Positions 35,913 through 45,500 of a stretch of DNA of 64,000 nt are shown here, piece by piece. Position 1 is the stretch's first letter. Every line of letters starts with the position of its first letter. The notes beneath the pieces are model-generated. The model was not told the origin of the DNA. It saw only the letters and a list, made by a program, of their open reading frames with translations, and did no database searches. The DNA is taken from positions 1-64,000 of the forward strand of contig NZ_RJUF01000193.1 in NCBI RefSeq assembly GCF_024343775.1, given 5' to 3'. The DNA is from Lacihabitans soyangensis. Lineage in GTDB: Bacteria; Bacteroidota; Bacteroidia; Cytophagales; Spirosomataceae. The translations under genes and the position numbers were made by a program.

Positions 35913-37001
35913 TTAGTACGAATTTAGAGTAAATATTATAAAATCAACCTCTTCAACGCTTAAACTGGAATTCATCGGTAAACTTAATACAGTTCTATGA
36001 ATTTCCTCTGTGATTGGTAAATCTAAATTGTTGAATTCTGGTAAAGCTTTTTGTTTGTGCGGCGGAATAGGGTAATGAATATCATAACCAATTTGGGCAG
36101 TTTTTAGATAATTCATTAGTTCGATTCTATTGTCAGTTCGAACAACGAACAAATGCCAAGCGTCTTCATGAATTCTATCAGAAGGAGGCATGATTAACTT
36201 TTCGTTTTTGATTTCGGTCAAATATCGTTCGGCTATTTGTCTTCTCTTCAATATTTCAGCATCGAGATAATTTAATTTTAGGTCTAGAAAACTTGCTTGT
36301 AGTTCGCTTAGGCGACTATTCAAACCGAGTGAATCAAACTGATATTTAATTTCGGAACCATAATTTCTATTTTTTCTGATTGAACTTGCTAAAAGTTCGT
36401 TATCCGTAACAACAGCCCCAGCATCAGACAATGCTCCGAGGTTTTTTGTTGGGTAAAAGCTGTAAGCGGTGGCATCAGCCCCATTACAATTTTTAATGTT
36501 TTCATATACTGCACCATGACTTTGGGCCGCATCTACAACAAGTTTAAGAGAATACGCATTACAAAGTTTGGATATATTGTCAAAATCGCACATTCGACCA
36601 TACAGATTAACTGCCAAAACGGCCACTGTGTTTTGTGTAATGGCCGATTCTATATTTTTGATATTGATAAGATAATCACCAAGATTGGGTTCGACCAAAA
36701 CTGGTACCAACCCCGCTTTTTTGATCGCTAAAATACTAGCAAAGTAAGTATTTGCAGGAACTATTACTTCTGCTTTTCTTTTAAATTTAAAGCTATCTAA
36801 AATTAAAATCAGGGCATCTAATCCATTAGCTACTCCCACGCAGTATTTTGATTGACAGTAATTTGCGAAGTTTTGTTCGAAACTTTCTAGTTTTTTGCCA
36901 AGCATATATTGGCCCGAAGATAAGAAGGCAGATAGTGCAAGTTTATATAAATCCTCAAATTGCTGATTGGTAGATTTTAGAGATAAAAAAGGAATCTCCA
37001 T
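35913..37001 (-). CDS. DegT/DnrJ/EryC1-family sugar aminotransferase (FdtB-like)
   Basis: 362-residue PLP enzyme that aminates a keto-sugar nucleotide. The PLP lysine is K186 in SFYPTKNLGALSDAGAV, with DAAQSHGA (157-164) stacking on the cofactor ring. Because the gene 3 bases upstream is a 3,4-ketoisomerase, the likely product is a dTDP-3-amino-3,6-dideoxyhexose (Fuc3N or Quin3N type). The N-acetyltransferase (FdtC) that usually completes the path is absent from this cluster. Confidence 0.9.
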   Translation of the reverse strand: MEIPFLSLKSTNQQFEDLYKLALSAFLSSGQYMLGKKLESFEQNFANYCQSKYCVGVANGLDALILILDSFKFKRKAEVIVPANTYFASILAIKKAGLVPVLVEPNLGDYLINIKNIESAITQNTVAVLAVNLYGRMCDFDNISKLCNAYSLKLVVDAAQSHGAVYENIKNCNGADATAYSFYPTKNLGALSDAGAVVTDNELLASSIRKNRNYGSEIKYQFDSLGLNSRLSELQASFLDLKLNYLDAEILKRRQIAERYLTEIKNEKLIMPPSDRIHEDAWHLFVVRTDNRIELMNYLKTAQIGYDIHYPIPPHKQKALPEFNNLDLPITEEIHRTVLSLPMNSSLSVEEVDFIIFTLNSY

Positions 37002-37004
37002 GAA

Positions 37005-37418
37005 TTACTGAAATTGGTAGCCAACATAGTTAGTGAAGATACTCTCAGGATTGTAAGCTTGATCTATATAGTCGCTTGGGTCATAGTTTTGATTGGCAAG
37101 AACCAGTAGAATACTGTCCTCTGAAAAATCGTACATTTGGTGCCAATCGGTTGGTTTCAACAGCAAGCATTTTCCTGGGCTATCCAACTGAAAGACGTGG
37201 TCAGAGTCGTAGTTATCCTGAACATATACTTTACAAGAGCCATTGAGGCATATAAGACCTTGCCAAGTTTGGCGATGACGATGACCACCACGAATTTTGT
37301 TTTCGGGAACTCCATAGATGAAATAAACTCTTTCTATGTGACCAGGCATAAGGTGCTCAAAGACGGAAAGAATGCCATCTTGATTTTCTATTGATTTTAA
37401 TTTGATGATGTTGGCCAA
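37005..37418 (-). CDS. dTDP-4-oxo-6-deoxyhexose 3,4-ketoisomerase (FdtA/WxcM-like cupin)
   Basis: Small cupin of about 137 residues that shifts the keto group of dTDP-4-keto-6-deoxyglucose from C4 to C3. The active-site motif RGGHRHR (43-49) matches the RGxHAH of FdtA, preceded by IERVYFIYGV and followed by LLLKPTDWHQMY. The start is uncertain: the frame is open to a TTG at 37454, but a perfect -7 promoter site at 37449-37442 falls inside that extension. A TTG at 37418 gives the usual N-terminus (MANIIKLKSIENQDGILSVFE when read with Met). It heads the amino-sugar cluster. Confidence 0.85.
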   Translation of the reverse strand: MANIIKLKSIENQDGILSVFEHLMPGHIERVYFIYGVPENKIRGGHRHRQTWQGLICLNGSCKVYVQDNYDSDHVFQLDSPGKCLLLKPTDWHQMYDFSEDSILLVLANQNYDPSDYIDQAYNPESIFTNYVGYQFQ

Positions 37419-37441
37419 TTGTATATCGGTGTTAGGTAAGC

Positions 37442-37449
37442 CAAAAATA
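37442..37449 (-). promoter_or_regulatory. Predicted -7 element of the amino-sugar cluster
   Basis: TATTTTTG on the minus strand fits TAnnTTTG, 23 bases before the proposed TTG start at 37418. Confidence 0.45.
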
Positions 37450-37532
37450 TACAAAAAAAAGTAACCTCAATATAATTTAATAGAATTTTAATCTGATTTT
37501 AACAGAATATGGCCAAAAAGATTAAAGCATTA

Positions 37533-37658
37533 CTAAGCTTTTACCTCAGTTTTTGGTAGATTTTTATTTACTTTTCCGTATGCAGGGCATGGTGTTTTCC
37601 TGCAAGAACTGAACATTATTAGTCCCAAAAGGGAAAGGAGAGCCAATTTTGATTTCAT
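37533..37658 (-). CDS. 41-aa lipoprotein with a CPAYG motif
   Basis: A short gene reading MKSKLALLSLLGLIMFSSC at its start: a complete lipoprotein signal peptide with the lipid-anchor Cys at residue 19. The 23-residue mature part begins CRKTPCPAYGKV and is basic. Signal peptide, lipobox and a second Cys in so small a frame are unlikely by chance. It lies 50 bases downstream of speA on the same strand and may be transcribed with it. Function unknown; I have a general memory of small CPAY-containing lipoproteins in Bacteroidota but cannot name a family. Confidence 0.7.
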   Translation of the reverse strand: MKSKLALLSLLGLIMFSSCRKTPCPAYGKVNKNLPKTEVKA

Positions 37659-37708
37659 TCAATAATTTTTTAGAGGTCTAACGATTTTGTTTGTCTTTTA
37701 TTTTAATC

Positions 37709-39181
37709 CTATTTCTCTTTTTGAAAATTAATATTTTCATCCTGCACTATTAGAGGTTCGGCCTTTTTGCGTTCACTTCTATAACCCAAAATTTTCATCA
37801 TGGACTCCGCACCTTGTTCTTTTGCAAAAAGTTCAGTGGTTAAGTTTCCATTTTCGTCCAAATCTATAAGAACGTGTTTCGGGGCAGGAATCAAACAGTG
37901 TTGTATTCCTCCATAACCACCTAGAGACTCTTGATAGGCACCAGTGTGGAAGAAACCAATATATTGCTCTTCGTCTGGATTATTGTCGTCCAACATTGGC
38001 ATATACAAATCCTCCGAGTGCGACTCAGTGTTATAGTAATCGGCTGAATCGCAGGTTAATCCACCAAGGTTAACTTTGGTGTAGGGAGCATCCCAATTAT
38101 TAATTGGAAGCATGATGTATTTCTGTCCAATGCCCCAAGAATCAGGTAGTTGCGTTATGAACGAGCCGTCAATCATGTACCAAAGCTCTCTATCATTTTG
38201 CTGTTTTTGGTCTATTATCTTATACAAAATAGCTCCACTTTCACCTACAGTGTAACTTCCAAATTCAGTGAAAATATTTGGTACGGGTACATTGTTTTTG
38301 TGACAAATCCACTGAACGTTTTCGATGATTTCGTCTACCATGGCCTGATAGTCAAAATTATAAACGATGGAAGTTTGTATGGGCATTCCACCACCAATAT
38401 CTATTGAGTCAAGCTCTGGGCATAATTTCTTTAACTCACAATATTTAAACATGAATCGTGTAAGCTCTGACCAATAATAGGCAGTGTCTTTGATGCCAGA
38501 ATTGATAAAGAAATGAAGCATTTTGAGCTTAAAATGAGGATTCGGTTTGATTTTGTCATTATACAAATCATCCACATCTTTATATCTGACACCAAGTCTT
38601 GATGTATAAAATGAGAAAGTAGGCTCCTCGTCTGTTGCTATTCTTATACCTATATTTACGTTTTCGGCTGTTACGTTATTTATGTAATAATCTATTTCGC
38701 CTAAGTTATCAAGTACAGGGATGCAATTCACAAAACCGTCATTTAACATACCTGAGATATATTCTAGGTAGTTTGGTCGCTTATGTCCGTTACAAATTAT
38801 AAATGTTTCCTTGGAGATTTTTCCTTCGTCAAAAAGTGTTTTCACCAAAGGCATATCAAACGCAGATGAAGTCTCAAGATGTATATTATGTTTGAGAGCG
38901 GTCTCTATGATAAATTTAAAATGAGAGGACTTCGTACAATAACAATAAGTGTAACTCCCTTTGTAATTATACTTTTTCATCGCGTTTTTAAACAGAACTT
39001 TGGAATGTTCTATGTGTTCGCCGATTTTGGGTAAATAAGAAAGCCTCAGTGGAGTACCGTATTTTTTGATAACGTCCATCAATGGAACATTATTAAACTG
39101 GAGATTATTTCTAGCATCAACGCCAAATTCACGTGTTGGAAACTCGAACGTTTGCTGAATTAAATCTATGTATCTCTTCAT
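37709..39181 (-). CDS. speA: Arginine decarboxylase (biosynthetic, PLP fold type III)
   Basis: 490-residue PLP enzyme converting arginine to agmatine, the first step towards putrescine and other polyamines. The alanine-racemase-like barrel carries the PLP lysine K84 in YTYCYCTKSSHF, the phosphate loop DIGGGMPIQTS, FTEFGSYTVGESG, and the C-terminal catalytic cysteine segment LTCDSADYY. This shorter type (about 460-490 residues, versus about 650 for E. coli SpeA) is the one found in Bacteroidota. Related lysine/ornithine or diaminopimelate decarboxylases are less likely but not excluded. No agmatinase gene is adjacent. Confidence 0.85.
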   Translation of the reverse strand: MKRYIDLIQQTFEFPTREFGVDARNNLQFNNVPLMDVIKKYGTPLRLSYLPKIGEHIEHSKVLFKNAMKKYNYKGSYTYCYCTKSSHFKFIIETALKHNIHLETSSAFDMPLVKTLFDEGKISKETFIICNGHKRPNYLEYISGMLNDGFVNCIPVLDNLGEIDYYINNVTAENVNIGIRIATDEEPTFSFYTSRLGVRYKDVDDLYNDKIKPNPHFKLKMLHFFINSGIKDTAYYWSELTRFMFKYCELKKLCPELDSIDIGGGMPIQTSIVYNFDYQAMVDEIIENVQWICHKNNVPVPNIFTEFGSYTVGESGAILYKIIDQKQQNDRELWYMIDGSFITQLPDSWGIGQKYIMLPINNWDAPYTKVNLGGLTCDSADYYNTESHSEDLYMPMLDDNNPDEEQYIGFFHTGAYQESLGGYGGIQHCLIPAPKHVLIDLDENGNLTTELFAKEQGAESMMKILGYRSERKKAEPLIVQDENINFQKEK

Positions 39182-39333
39182 TTATTGTACTGGCGAAAAT
39201 TGTTGAAGTTTTGAACTAGGAAAAAAATATGGTGCAAAATTGCCATAATTTTTAGAACTTTGCAAATAAGGTTGTCTTATCAAGACCATATTCTAATGTT
39301 TATCGACATTTGCTGGGTTTTTTAATATAAAAC

Positions 39334-40719
39334 ATGATTAATTCTACTAAAAAGGTACATTTTATTGCCGTTGGTGGTGCTGTGATGCACAATTTGGCAT
39401 TAGCTCTACACCAAAAAGGATACCAAGTTTCAGGTTCGGATGACGAAATATACGAACCTGCTAAATCAAGACTGGAAAAAGTGGGTATTTTACCCAAAGA
39501 GTTTGGTTGGTTTCCTGATAAAATCAATGCTGAGTTAGATGCAATTATACTAGGAATGCACGCCAGAAAGGATAATCCCGAATTATTGCGAGCATTAGAA
39601 TTGGGACTAAAAGTATATTCATTCCCCGAATATGTTTATGAGCAATCTGTTCAAAAACAAAGAGTAGTTATAGCGGGAAGTCATGGCAAAACTTCAATAA
39701 CCAGTATAATACTTCATGTTTTGGCCTACCATAAAAAGAATTTTGATTACTTGGTGGGAGCACAGATCGAGGGCTTTGATTTGATGGTGAAATTGACCGA
39801 GGATGCACTGATTATTGTTATAGAAGGTGACGAGTATTTGTCATCGGCTATAGAAATGAAATCGAAGTTTTTGTTTTATCATCCTCATATTGTGTTGATT
39901 AGTGGCATAGCTTGGGATCATTTTAATGTTTTTCCTACATTCGATAAATATGTAAATGCTTTTGAAGAGCTAGCAGATGGAATTGACAAAGGCGGTGTGC
40001 TTTTGTTCGATGAAACGGATGAAATCTTAAAAGTGCTTGGAGAAAAAGATAGGGCTGGTGTCGAGAAAATGCCTTACAAAAAGCACCCTTACGAGGTGAA
40101 AAATGGGAAGGTATTCTTGGAGACGCCAAACGGAGAACTCCAGATTGAGCTTTTTGGAGAACACAACATGAAAAACTTGCAAGGTGCAAAGTTGATTCTG
40201 GATAAATTAGGCATTACTGAAGAGATGTTCTATGAGGCTATCCAAACTTTCAAAGGGGCAGCAAAGCGACTGGAAACGCTCGGAAGTAATTCTAATACAC
40301 ACATTTACAGAGATTTTGCACATGCTCCTTCTAAGGTTGGTGCAACTACAAATGCTACCAAAGAATTGTATCCCAATAGAAAATTAGTGGCCTGTTATGA
40401 GCTACATACTTTTTCCAGCTTGAACAAAGAGTTTTTGCCGCATTATGACCAAAAATTGGCTGATGCAGATTTGGCTATAGTTTTCTTCTCACCGCATACC
40501 TTGGAAATGAAAAAAATGCCAGCTTTGGATAAGGAAGAAATCAAAGCCTATTTTGGAAGAGAAGACTTGTTGGTTTTTACCGAAGCTAAAGAATTAGAAG
40601 GTTTTTTAAAGTCACAAAATTGGGGTCAATCTAACTTACTCCTGATGTCCTCTGGCACTTTTGGAGGTATGGACTTCGTCAAATTTGCTGAGGAAATATT
40701 AAGTTTACCTGTTAGCTAG
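39334..40719 (+). CDS. mpl: UDP-N-acetylmuramate:tripeptide ligase Mpl (Mur ligase family)
   Basis: 461-residue Mur ligase of the murein-recycling type, which joins recovered L-Ala-D-Glu-meso-DAP to UDP-MurNAc. The N-terminal Rossmann domain (VHFIAVGGAVMHNLALAL), the ATP loop GSHGKTS (115-121), the Mur signature IEGDEYLSSA and SGIAWDHFNVF, and the C-terminal FAHAPSKVGATT are intact. The glycine loop VGGAVMHN differs from MurC (IGGxGM), which favours Mpl. It stands alone, divergent from speA. Confidence 0.88.
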   Translation: MINSTKKVHFIAVGGAVMHNLALALHQKGYQVSGSDDEIYEPAKSRLEKVGILPKEFGWFPDKINAELDAIILGMHARKDNPELLRALELGLKVYSFPEYVYEQSVQKQRVVIAGSHGKTSITSIILHVLAYHKKNFDYLVGAQIEGFDLMVKLTEDALIIVIEGDEYLSSAIEMKSKFLFYHPHIVLISGIAWDHFNVFPTFDKYVNAFEELADGIDKGGVLLFDETDEILKVLGEKDRAGVEKMPYKKHPYEVKNGKVFLETPNGELQIELFGEHNMKNLQGAKLILDKLGITEEMFYEAIQTFKGAAKRLETLGSNSNTHIYRDFAHAPSKVGATTNATKELYPNRKLVACYELHTFSSLNKEFLPHYDQKLADADLAIVFFSPHTLEMKKMPALDKEEIKAYFGREDLLVFTEAKELEGFLKSQNWGQSNLLLMSSGTFGGMDFVKFAEEILSLPVS

Positions 40720-40731
40720 ATCTTTGTTAAA

Positions 40732-40752
40732 TTGGAAACTTTAGCTTTCCAA
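40732..40752 (-). terminator. Possible weak terminator between mpl and the heptosyltransferase gene
   Basis: TTGGAAA (40732-40738) pairs with TTTCCAA (40746-40752) over a 7-base loop, but neither strand has a strong U-run right after it. Confidence 0.35.
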
Positions 40753-40775
40753 AAAAGCAATTGAATTTGGATTCC

Positions 40776-41831
40776 TTAAGATAAATTCGTCAGAATAGTT
40801 TTTGTTTTCTCATAGACTAATTCAGGGCTTATCCAATTCAGGCAAGCGTAGTCTTTTCTGTAACAGGGTTTATTTCCATAGACCGAACATGGGCGGCAGG
40901 AGAGTTCCTCTTTGCTAATTTCAATAGTATTTGTCTCAGGCTGAAACAAAGCCCCAAACCCAGCAAAGGAATGGGTGCTGCCCCAAATGGAAAGGACAGG
41001 GATATTCGACAAAGCCGCGAAGTGCATATTGGAACTATCTCCGCATATCATTAAGTCTAGCCGATTTATGAGGGCGAGTTCTTCTTTCAATGAAAAAACT
41101 CCTACTAGGTTTTCTATTTGAGGTAGCTCATTTTTAAGCGATTCGAGTATTTCTTTTTCTTGTTTTCCGCCTCCAAACAACACTATTTGGCATTCTGGAA
41201 ATTCTTTGGATAAAAGTACTATCAGTGAACTGTAATTTTCAATTGGCCAAATTTTTCCTTTATGTTGAGCAAATGGGGCAATTCCGACGAGTCTTCGACC
41301 TTTAAATTTTACCAGCCAATTTTCAATTTTCTTTTCTGTTTCTGAAGGAAATTTAAAGAATTCAGGTAAGTTTTCAATTTTTGAATTTTTAGGGACTAAT
41401 TTGGCTTCTTTGAAAACGGTATAATATCTTTCAGTAACATGGCTGAGCTGTTTAAATTCTTGATTTTTGACAAGTTTTTTCTTCTCATTTCTGCCTTTGT
41501 CGAACCCAAATATCTTGGCCCTTGTAAACAAAAAGAAAAATTTCAAAACCTGAGTTCTGATATTCTGGTGTAAGTCGAAGACAAAATCAGGGGAGAGATT
41601 ATTTAGTTCCTGAAAAAGTTTGAATAGCCCAAAGAAGCCTTTATGTTTTTTGTCAAAATCGGCGATGAAAACATCAATATTGGGATTGCAGTCAAAAAAA
41701 ACCTTAAATTTCTCTCGAGTCACAATGGTAATTTTTAAGTCGGGATTTCGTATTATGGCATTTAAAACTACGGGCAGCAATAAAGCCACATCGCCCATCG
41801 CCGAAAACCTAAAAATTATTATCTTCTTCAT
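40776..41831 (-). CDS. ADP-heptose:LPS heptosyltransferase-like (GT9)
   Basis: 351-residue GT-B glycosyltransferase of family 9, adding heptose or a similar sugar to lipopolysaccharide core. The N-terminal IIIFRFSAMGDVALLLPV and the C-terminal nucleotide-binding segment MICGDSSNMHFAALSNIPVLSIWG are diagnostic. A cysteine-rich stretch near the end (CRPCSVYGNKPCYRKDYACL) is usual in this family. Its start overlaps the end of the DUF4254 gene by 4 bases, a pairing I know from other Bacteroidota, so both should belong to envelope-glycan assembly. Confidence 0.93.
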   Translation of the reverse strand: MKKIIIFRFSAMGDVALLLPVVLNAIIRNPDLKITIVTREKFKVFFDCNPNIDVFIADFDKKHKGFFGLFKLFQELNNLSPDFVFDLHQNIRTQVLKFFFLFTRAKIFGFDKGRNEKKKLVKNQEFKQLSHVTERYYTVFKEAKLVPKNSKIENLPEFFKFPSETEKKIENWLVKFKGRRLVGIAPFAQHKGKIWPIENYSSLIVLLSKEFPECQIVLFGGGKQEKEILESLKNELPQIENLVGVFSLKEELALINRLDLMICGDSSNMHFAALSNIPVLSIWGSTHSFAGFGALFQPETNTIEISKEELSCRPCSVYGNKPCYRKDYACLNWISPELVYEKTKTILTNLS

Positions 41832-42430
41832 TTTTGAGAATAAAACACTGGGTTCAAGTTAGGGTCATTGTACATTTTCATTTGTTTGTACAGTTTCATA
41901 TACTTTAGGCCAGCTTTCAAATCTTCCATTAGTTCGTCGTAACATTGTTCCAAGTCCTGCTCCTGAATCTCCAGTATCATCAATTTATGCCTCACAGAAT
42001 TTAAATGAGTTTCATCGGCATCATTTCTTTCTAGCTGCTCTTTAAAATGATAGATTTTGAGCTGTAAAATCGACATTCTATCCAATAGCCAAGCGGGAGT
42101 TTCTGAATTCATTCTTGCATTTTCTTTGACGGAGACATTTTTAAAGTTTTCAGATAGTAACTCATCTAATTGTTCAACAGTGTCTGTTCGGTGTTGATTT
42201 GAAGCGTCTATTCGACGTTTGATGGCTACCAAAAATGACGGCTCGTTTTTCGGGTCACGAATAATATCCTCAAGATGCCATTGGACGGTATCAATCCAGT
42301 TTTTTAGGTATAACATTTGACCGAATTGATCTTCAGTGTATTTTCGTGGCATTGCGGCATCCACATGATCGGTTATATGATAATCTAATATCGATTCCCT
42401 GAAGATGTCGTTGATTTCTTTTGCTCGCAT
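41828..42430 (-). CDS. DUF4254 family protein
   Basis: 200-residue, almost all-helical cytoplasmic protein of the DUF4254 family. Typical stretches are LKNWIDTVQWHLEDIIRDP, INASNQHRTD-like IDASNQHRTDTVEQLD, and TPAWLLDRMSILQLKIYHFKE. Its role is unknown, but it occurs almost always directly before a GT9 heptosyltransferase, with a 4-base overlap here, so it may be an assembly factor or regulator of that enzyme. It has its own consensus promoter. Confidence 0.9.
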   Translation of the reverse strand: MRAKEINDIFRESILDYHITDHVDAAMPRKYTEDQFGQMLYLKNWIDTVQWHLEDIIRDPKNEPSFLVAIKRRIDASNQHRTDTVEQLDELLSENFKNVSVKENARMNSETPAWLLDRMSILQLKIYHFKEQLERNDADETHLNSVRHKLMILEIQEQDLEQCYDELMEDLKAGLKYMKLYKQMKMYNDPNLNPVFYSQK

Positions 42431-42449
42431 TTTTGTTTTTTTCGAAAGG

Positions 42450-42457
42450 CAAATATA
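42450..42457 (-). promoter_or_regulatory. Predicted -7 element of the DUF4254-heptosyltransferase operon
   Basis: On the minus strand TATATTTG followed by C fits TAnnTTTG, 19 bases before the DUF4254 ATG. Confidence 0.55.
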
Positions 42458-42493
42458 CCATTTTCATTTTTTAGAATCGATTTCCAAGTTATC

Positions 42494-42524
42494 AAAAAAG
42501 CCCAAACAAGACTATTTGGGCTTT
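42494..42524 (-). terminator. Intrinsic terminator of the ThuA/cytochrome c gene
   Basis: AAAGCCCAAA (42497-42506) pairs with TTTGGGCTTT (42515-42524), 8-base loop; A-run 42494-42499 gives the U-run on the minus strand. Confidence 0.88.
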
Positions 42525-42545
42525 AGTTATCCTAATCAAAGAGAG

Positions 42546-45500
42546 TTATTCAAACTTTATTGATTTGAATTTTATGATTTTGTCGTTTGGTTTTGATTTT
42601 TTAACTGCCACAAAATACAAGTCACAAATTTCGGGTAAGTCAATGTCTGTTTTTACCCAATTCATTTTATCCCAACTGCCAGTTGGTGAATAGTTCACCT
42701 TTGCCACTATTGGGCCAGCTGCTGAATTTTTTCTAATCTGTATTTCTCCATCAAATTCCTTTGATGCATACTCAAAACTGATATTTTTGATATTTTTCAG
42801 GTCAATTTTCTTGAAAACCAAGTATGATTTTGACGCACCTTCTCGCAACTGACCCCAGTCAAAAACGAATCCCGGGGGCATATCTGCATCCATTGCTCTC
42901 AAAACATGATGTCTCAAAGGGAAAGTTTTGGTACTTTTCTGAGTGCTCGTTCCTTTGCCGTTCCCATCAGTATATTCGGCTAAAATGTTGTAATGGCCAC
43001 GAGGCTTATCTTCTAAATGTTTATCCAAAGGTAATTTGCCAGTCGCTGGAATCGCTTTGAATTCTTTTTTCGGGTCTGATAATGCAAAAATATAATGAAC
43101 AATTTCCTTAGCGTCTGCCGTATTCAACTGCGGATGGGCACTCATGACGTGTGTTTGCCCCCAATTTCCGCCACCTCCTTCTATGATTTTCTTTGCCAAC
43201 ATATCCACGCTTCCTGCCTTGCCATTATACTTTTGAGCTATTTGTGTAAGCGATGGACCGACCGATTTTAGATTTTTGGTATGACAGGCCTTACAATCAC
43301 TGCCTTCATAGAGTGTTTTGCCAATGGAGCCTGATTCAACGGTCGTCAATGCTGAATTTTGGGTCACAACTACAGGTCGGTAGGGTTGGGGGATGTAATT
43401 GAGCTTCGTTGATATTTTTTCCTTTTTTAAAGCCTTGTTATTACTATCTTTAAATTTTAGCTCATATTCAAAAGGCTTATCTTCAAAGAAAAAGGTGGTA
43501 TTGTAATTAGAAACCAATTCAATTTCAGGCTTTTGACTTCCAACAATTATTTTCAGTTTCTCCTCCGAAATATTCCCAGATTTATCTTTAGCCACCCCCG
43601 ATAAAATATAAGTTCCATTCACCGAAAGTGTAGATTCAAACTTTCCGCCTTTCCCGACTTCCTTTCCATTCAAAAACCAGGAGATTTCTGGTCGGTCGTC
43701 AAAATCTGGATCGGTAGCTCTTGCAAATGCAGTAAATGTGAGCGGTGCCATCCCAGCAATTTCTTTGTATTTAGGAAAAGACCTGTTTTCAGAAGTTAAA
43801 AATGATTGGGCATTTATTTTCTTAATTTCTTCATTATTAGCAAAATAGGCATCGATTTTCGGAGATCGATTGCCAGAGTTGTATTCTATTTTTACAAGCC
43901 TAGCATCCTCATTGTCAGCTCCATAGACTGATCCATACTCTAACATGTACATAATGCCGTCTACCGAAAAAGCCAAGTCTATTGGTCTTCTAAAGTCTCC
44001 AATATTGGGCATGAATTTTTCATTTCTTAGATAATTTTCATTTTCATCAAAACGTAACGCTAATACCCAGTTTCGCATCCAATCAAAAACAAACAAAGAA
44101 CCATCATAATGTGCTGGAATGGCTTTTAGAGAAGCTTTCGATTTATTATATGTATAAAATTCGCCCGCCATTGCACTTCTACCACCAAGGCCAAGCTCAG
44201 GGAATTCATCAGAAATTCCGTAAGGATACCAAATGATAGGTGGTGTGGCTTTCGGTAAATTTTTAAGGCCGGTGTTATTTGGTGAGTTGTTTATTGGGTT
44301 GTTTGGGTCAAAATTTGGGCCAGCCGTCGAATCAGCAAAATTCCATTCAGAATAGGCGTAATTATTCCCTACGAAATAGGGCCAACCATAAAATCCGGGT
44401 TTCTTGGCCTGATTAAATTCGTCATAACCTCTTGGTCCTCTTTTAATGTCCACGCCGGCATCAGGGCCAATTTCTCCCCAATAAATAGTGGAAGTTTTTG
44501 GGTTTATCGCTATTCTGTAAGGGTTTCTGCAGCCCATCGCAAATATTTCGGCTAGCGTTTTCTCAGTACCTTTGCTGAACATATTCCCCTCGGGAATGGT
44601 ATAGGTGCCGTCTTTTTCAGGATGAATTTTTAAGATTTTACCTTTATAGTCATTGGTGTTGGCCGCAGACCTTTGTGCATCCATTGGATAGTATTTTTCA
44701 CCACTTCGTTCGTCAAGTGGAGCGTAACCATCAGACGGAAAAGGAGTTGTGCCGTCTCCTGTCGAAAGAATCAGGTTTTTATCTTTATCAAATGCCAAAG
44801 AACCGCCATGGTGTGCTCCACTGTTGATTTGAACAGGTACCTTCAGAAGTATTTTCTCTGAATTTAGGTCAATTACATTGTTTTTTGATATCGTAAACCT
44901 GGAGAGGTTGAATATAATTGGTTCACCCTCAATTGGTGGGGAGTAATACAGGTAAATCCAGCAATTGTTTTCAAAGTCAGGATCAAGTGTAATTCCAATC
45001 AGGCCCGTACCGCCTTTCATGGTTAATGGAAATCTATGGATTAGTTTTCTTTTATTGGTTTTGGTATCAAATACGGTTAGGTTTCCGGCCAATTCCGTAA
45101 AAAACACTCTTCCATCAGGTGCTACGGCTAATTCCATTGGGTTATTGAGGTCGTTCACCAATACAGTTTTTTCGAATCTATTTTCCTCAGGAAGTTCTTT
45201 AGAGTAAGATTTCGAATAATCCAATTTTACGTTTTCACCCATGGCATAATTTATTCCTCCTAACAAATGTTGGAGGAAGTTGGGCTCAGAATAACTCTCA
45301 TCGGTATGGCCACCACCCGAGTAAAAAGCACGGCCGCCGTCATATTCGTGATACCATGAAATAGGGTGATTATTTCCGTTTGTTCCTCCTTCATACGATG
45401 ACTCGTCGAGGTAAGCGAGGGGTTTTATGTAATGGTAGATTTTTTTATAGTTATACCATTCATCAGTTCTATTCCAAGTTTCGGGAAGGTGTTTCGTAGA

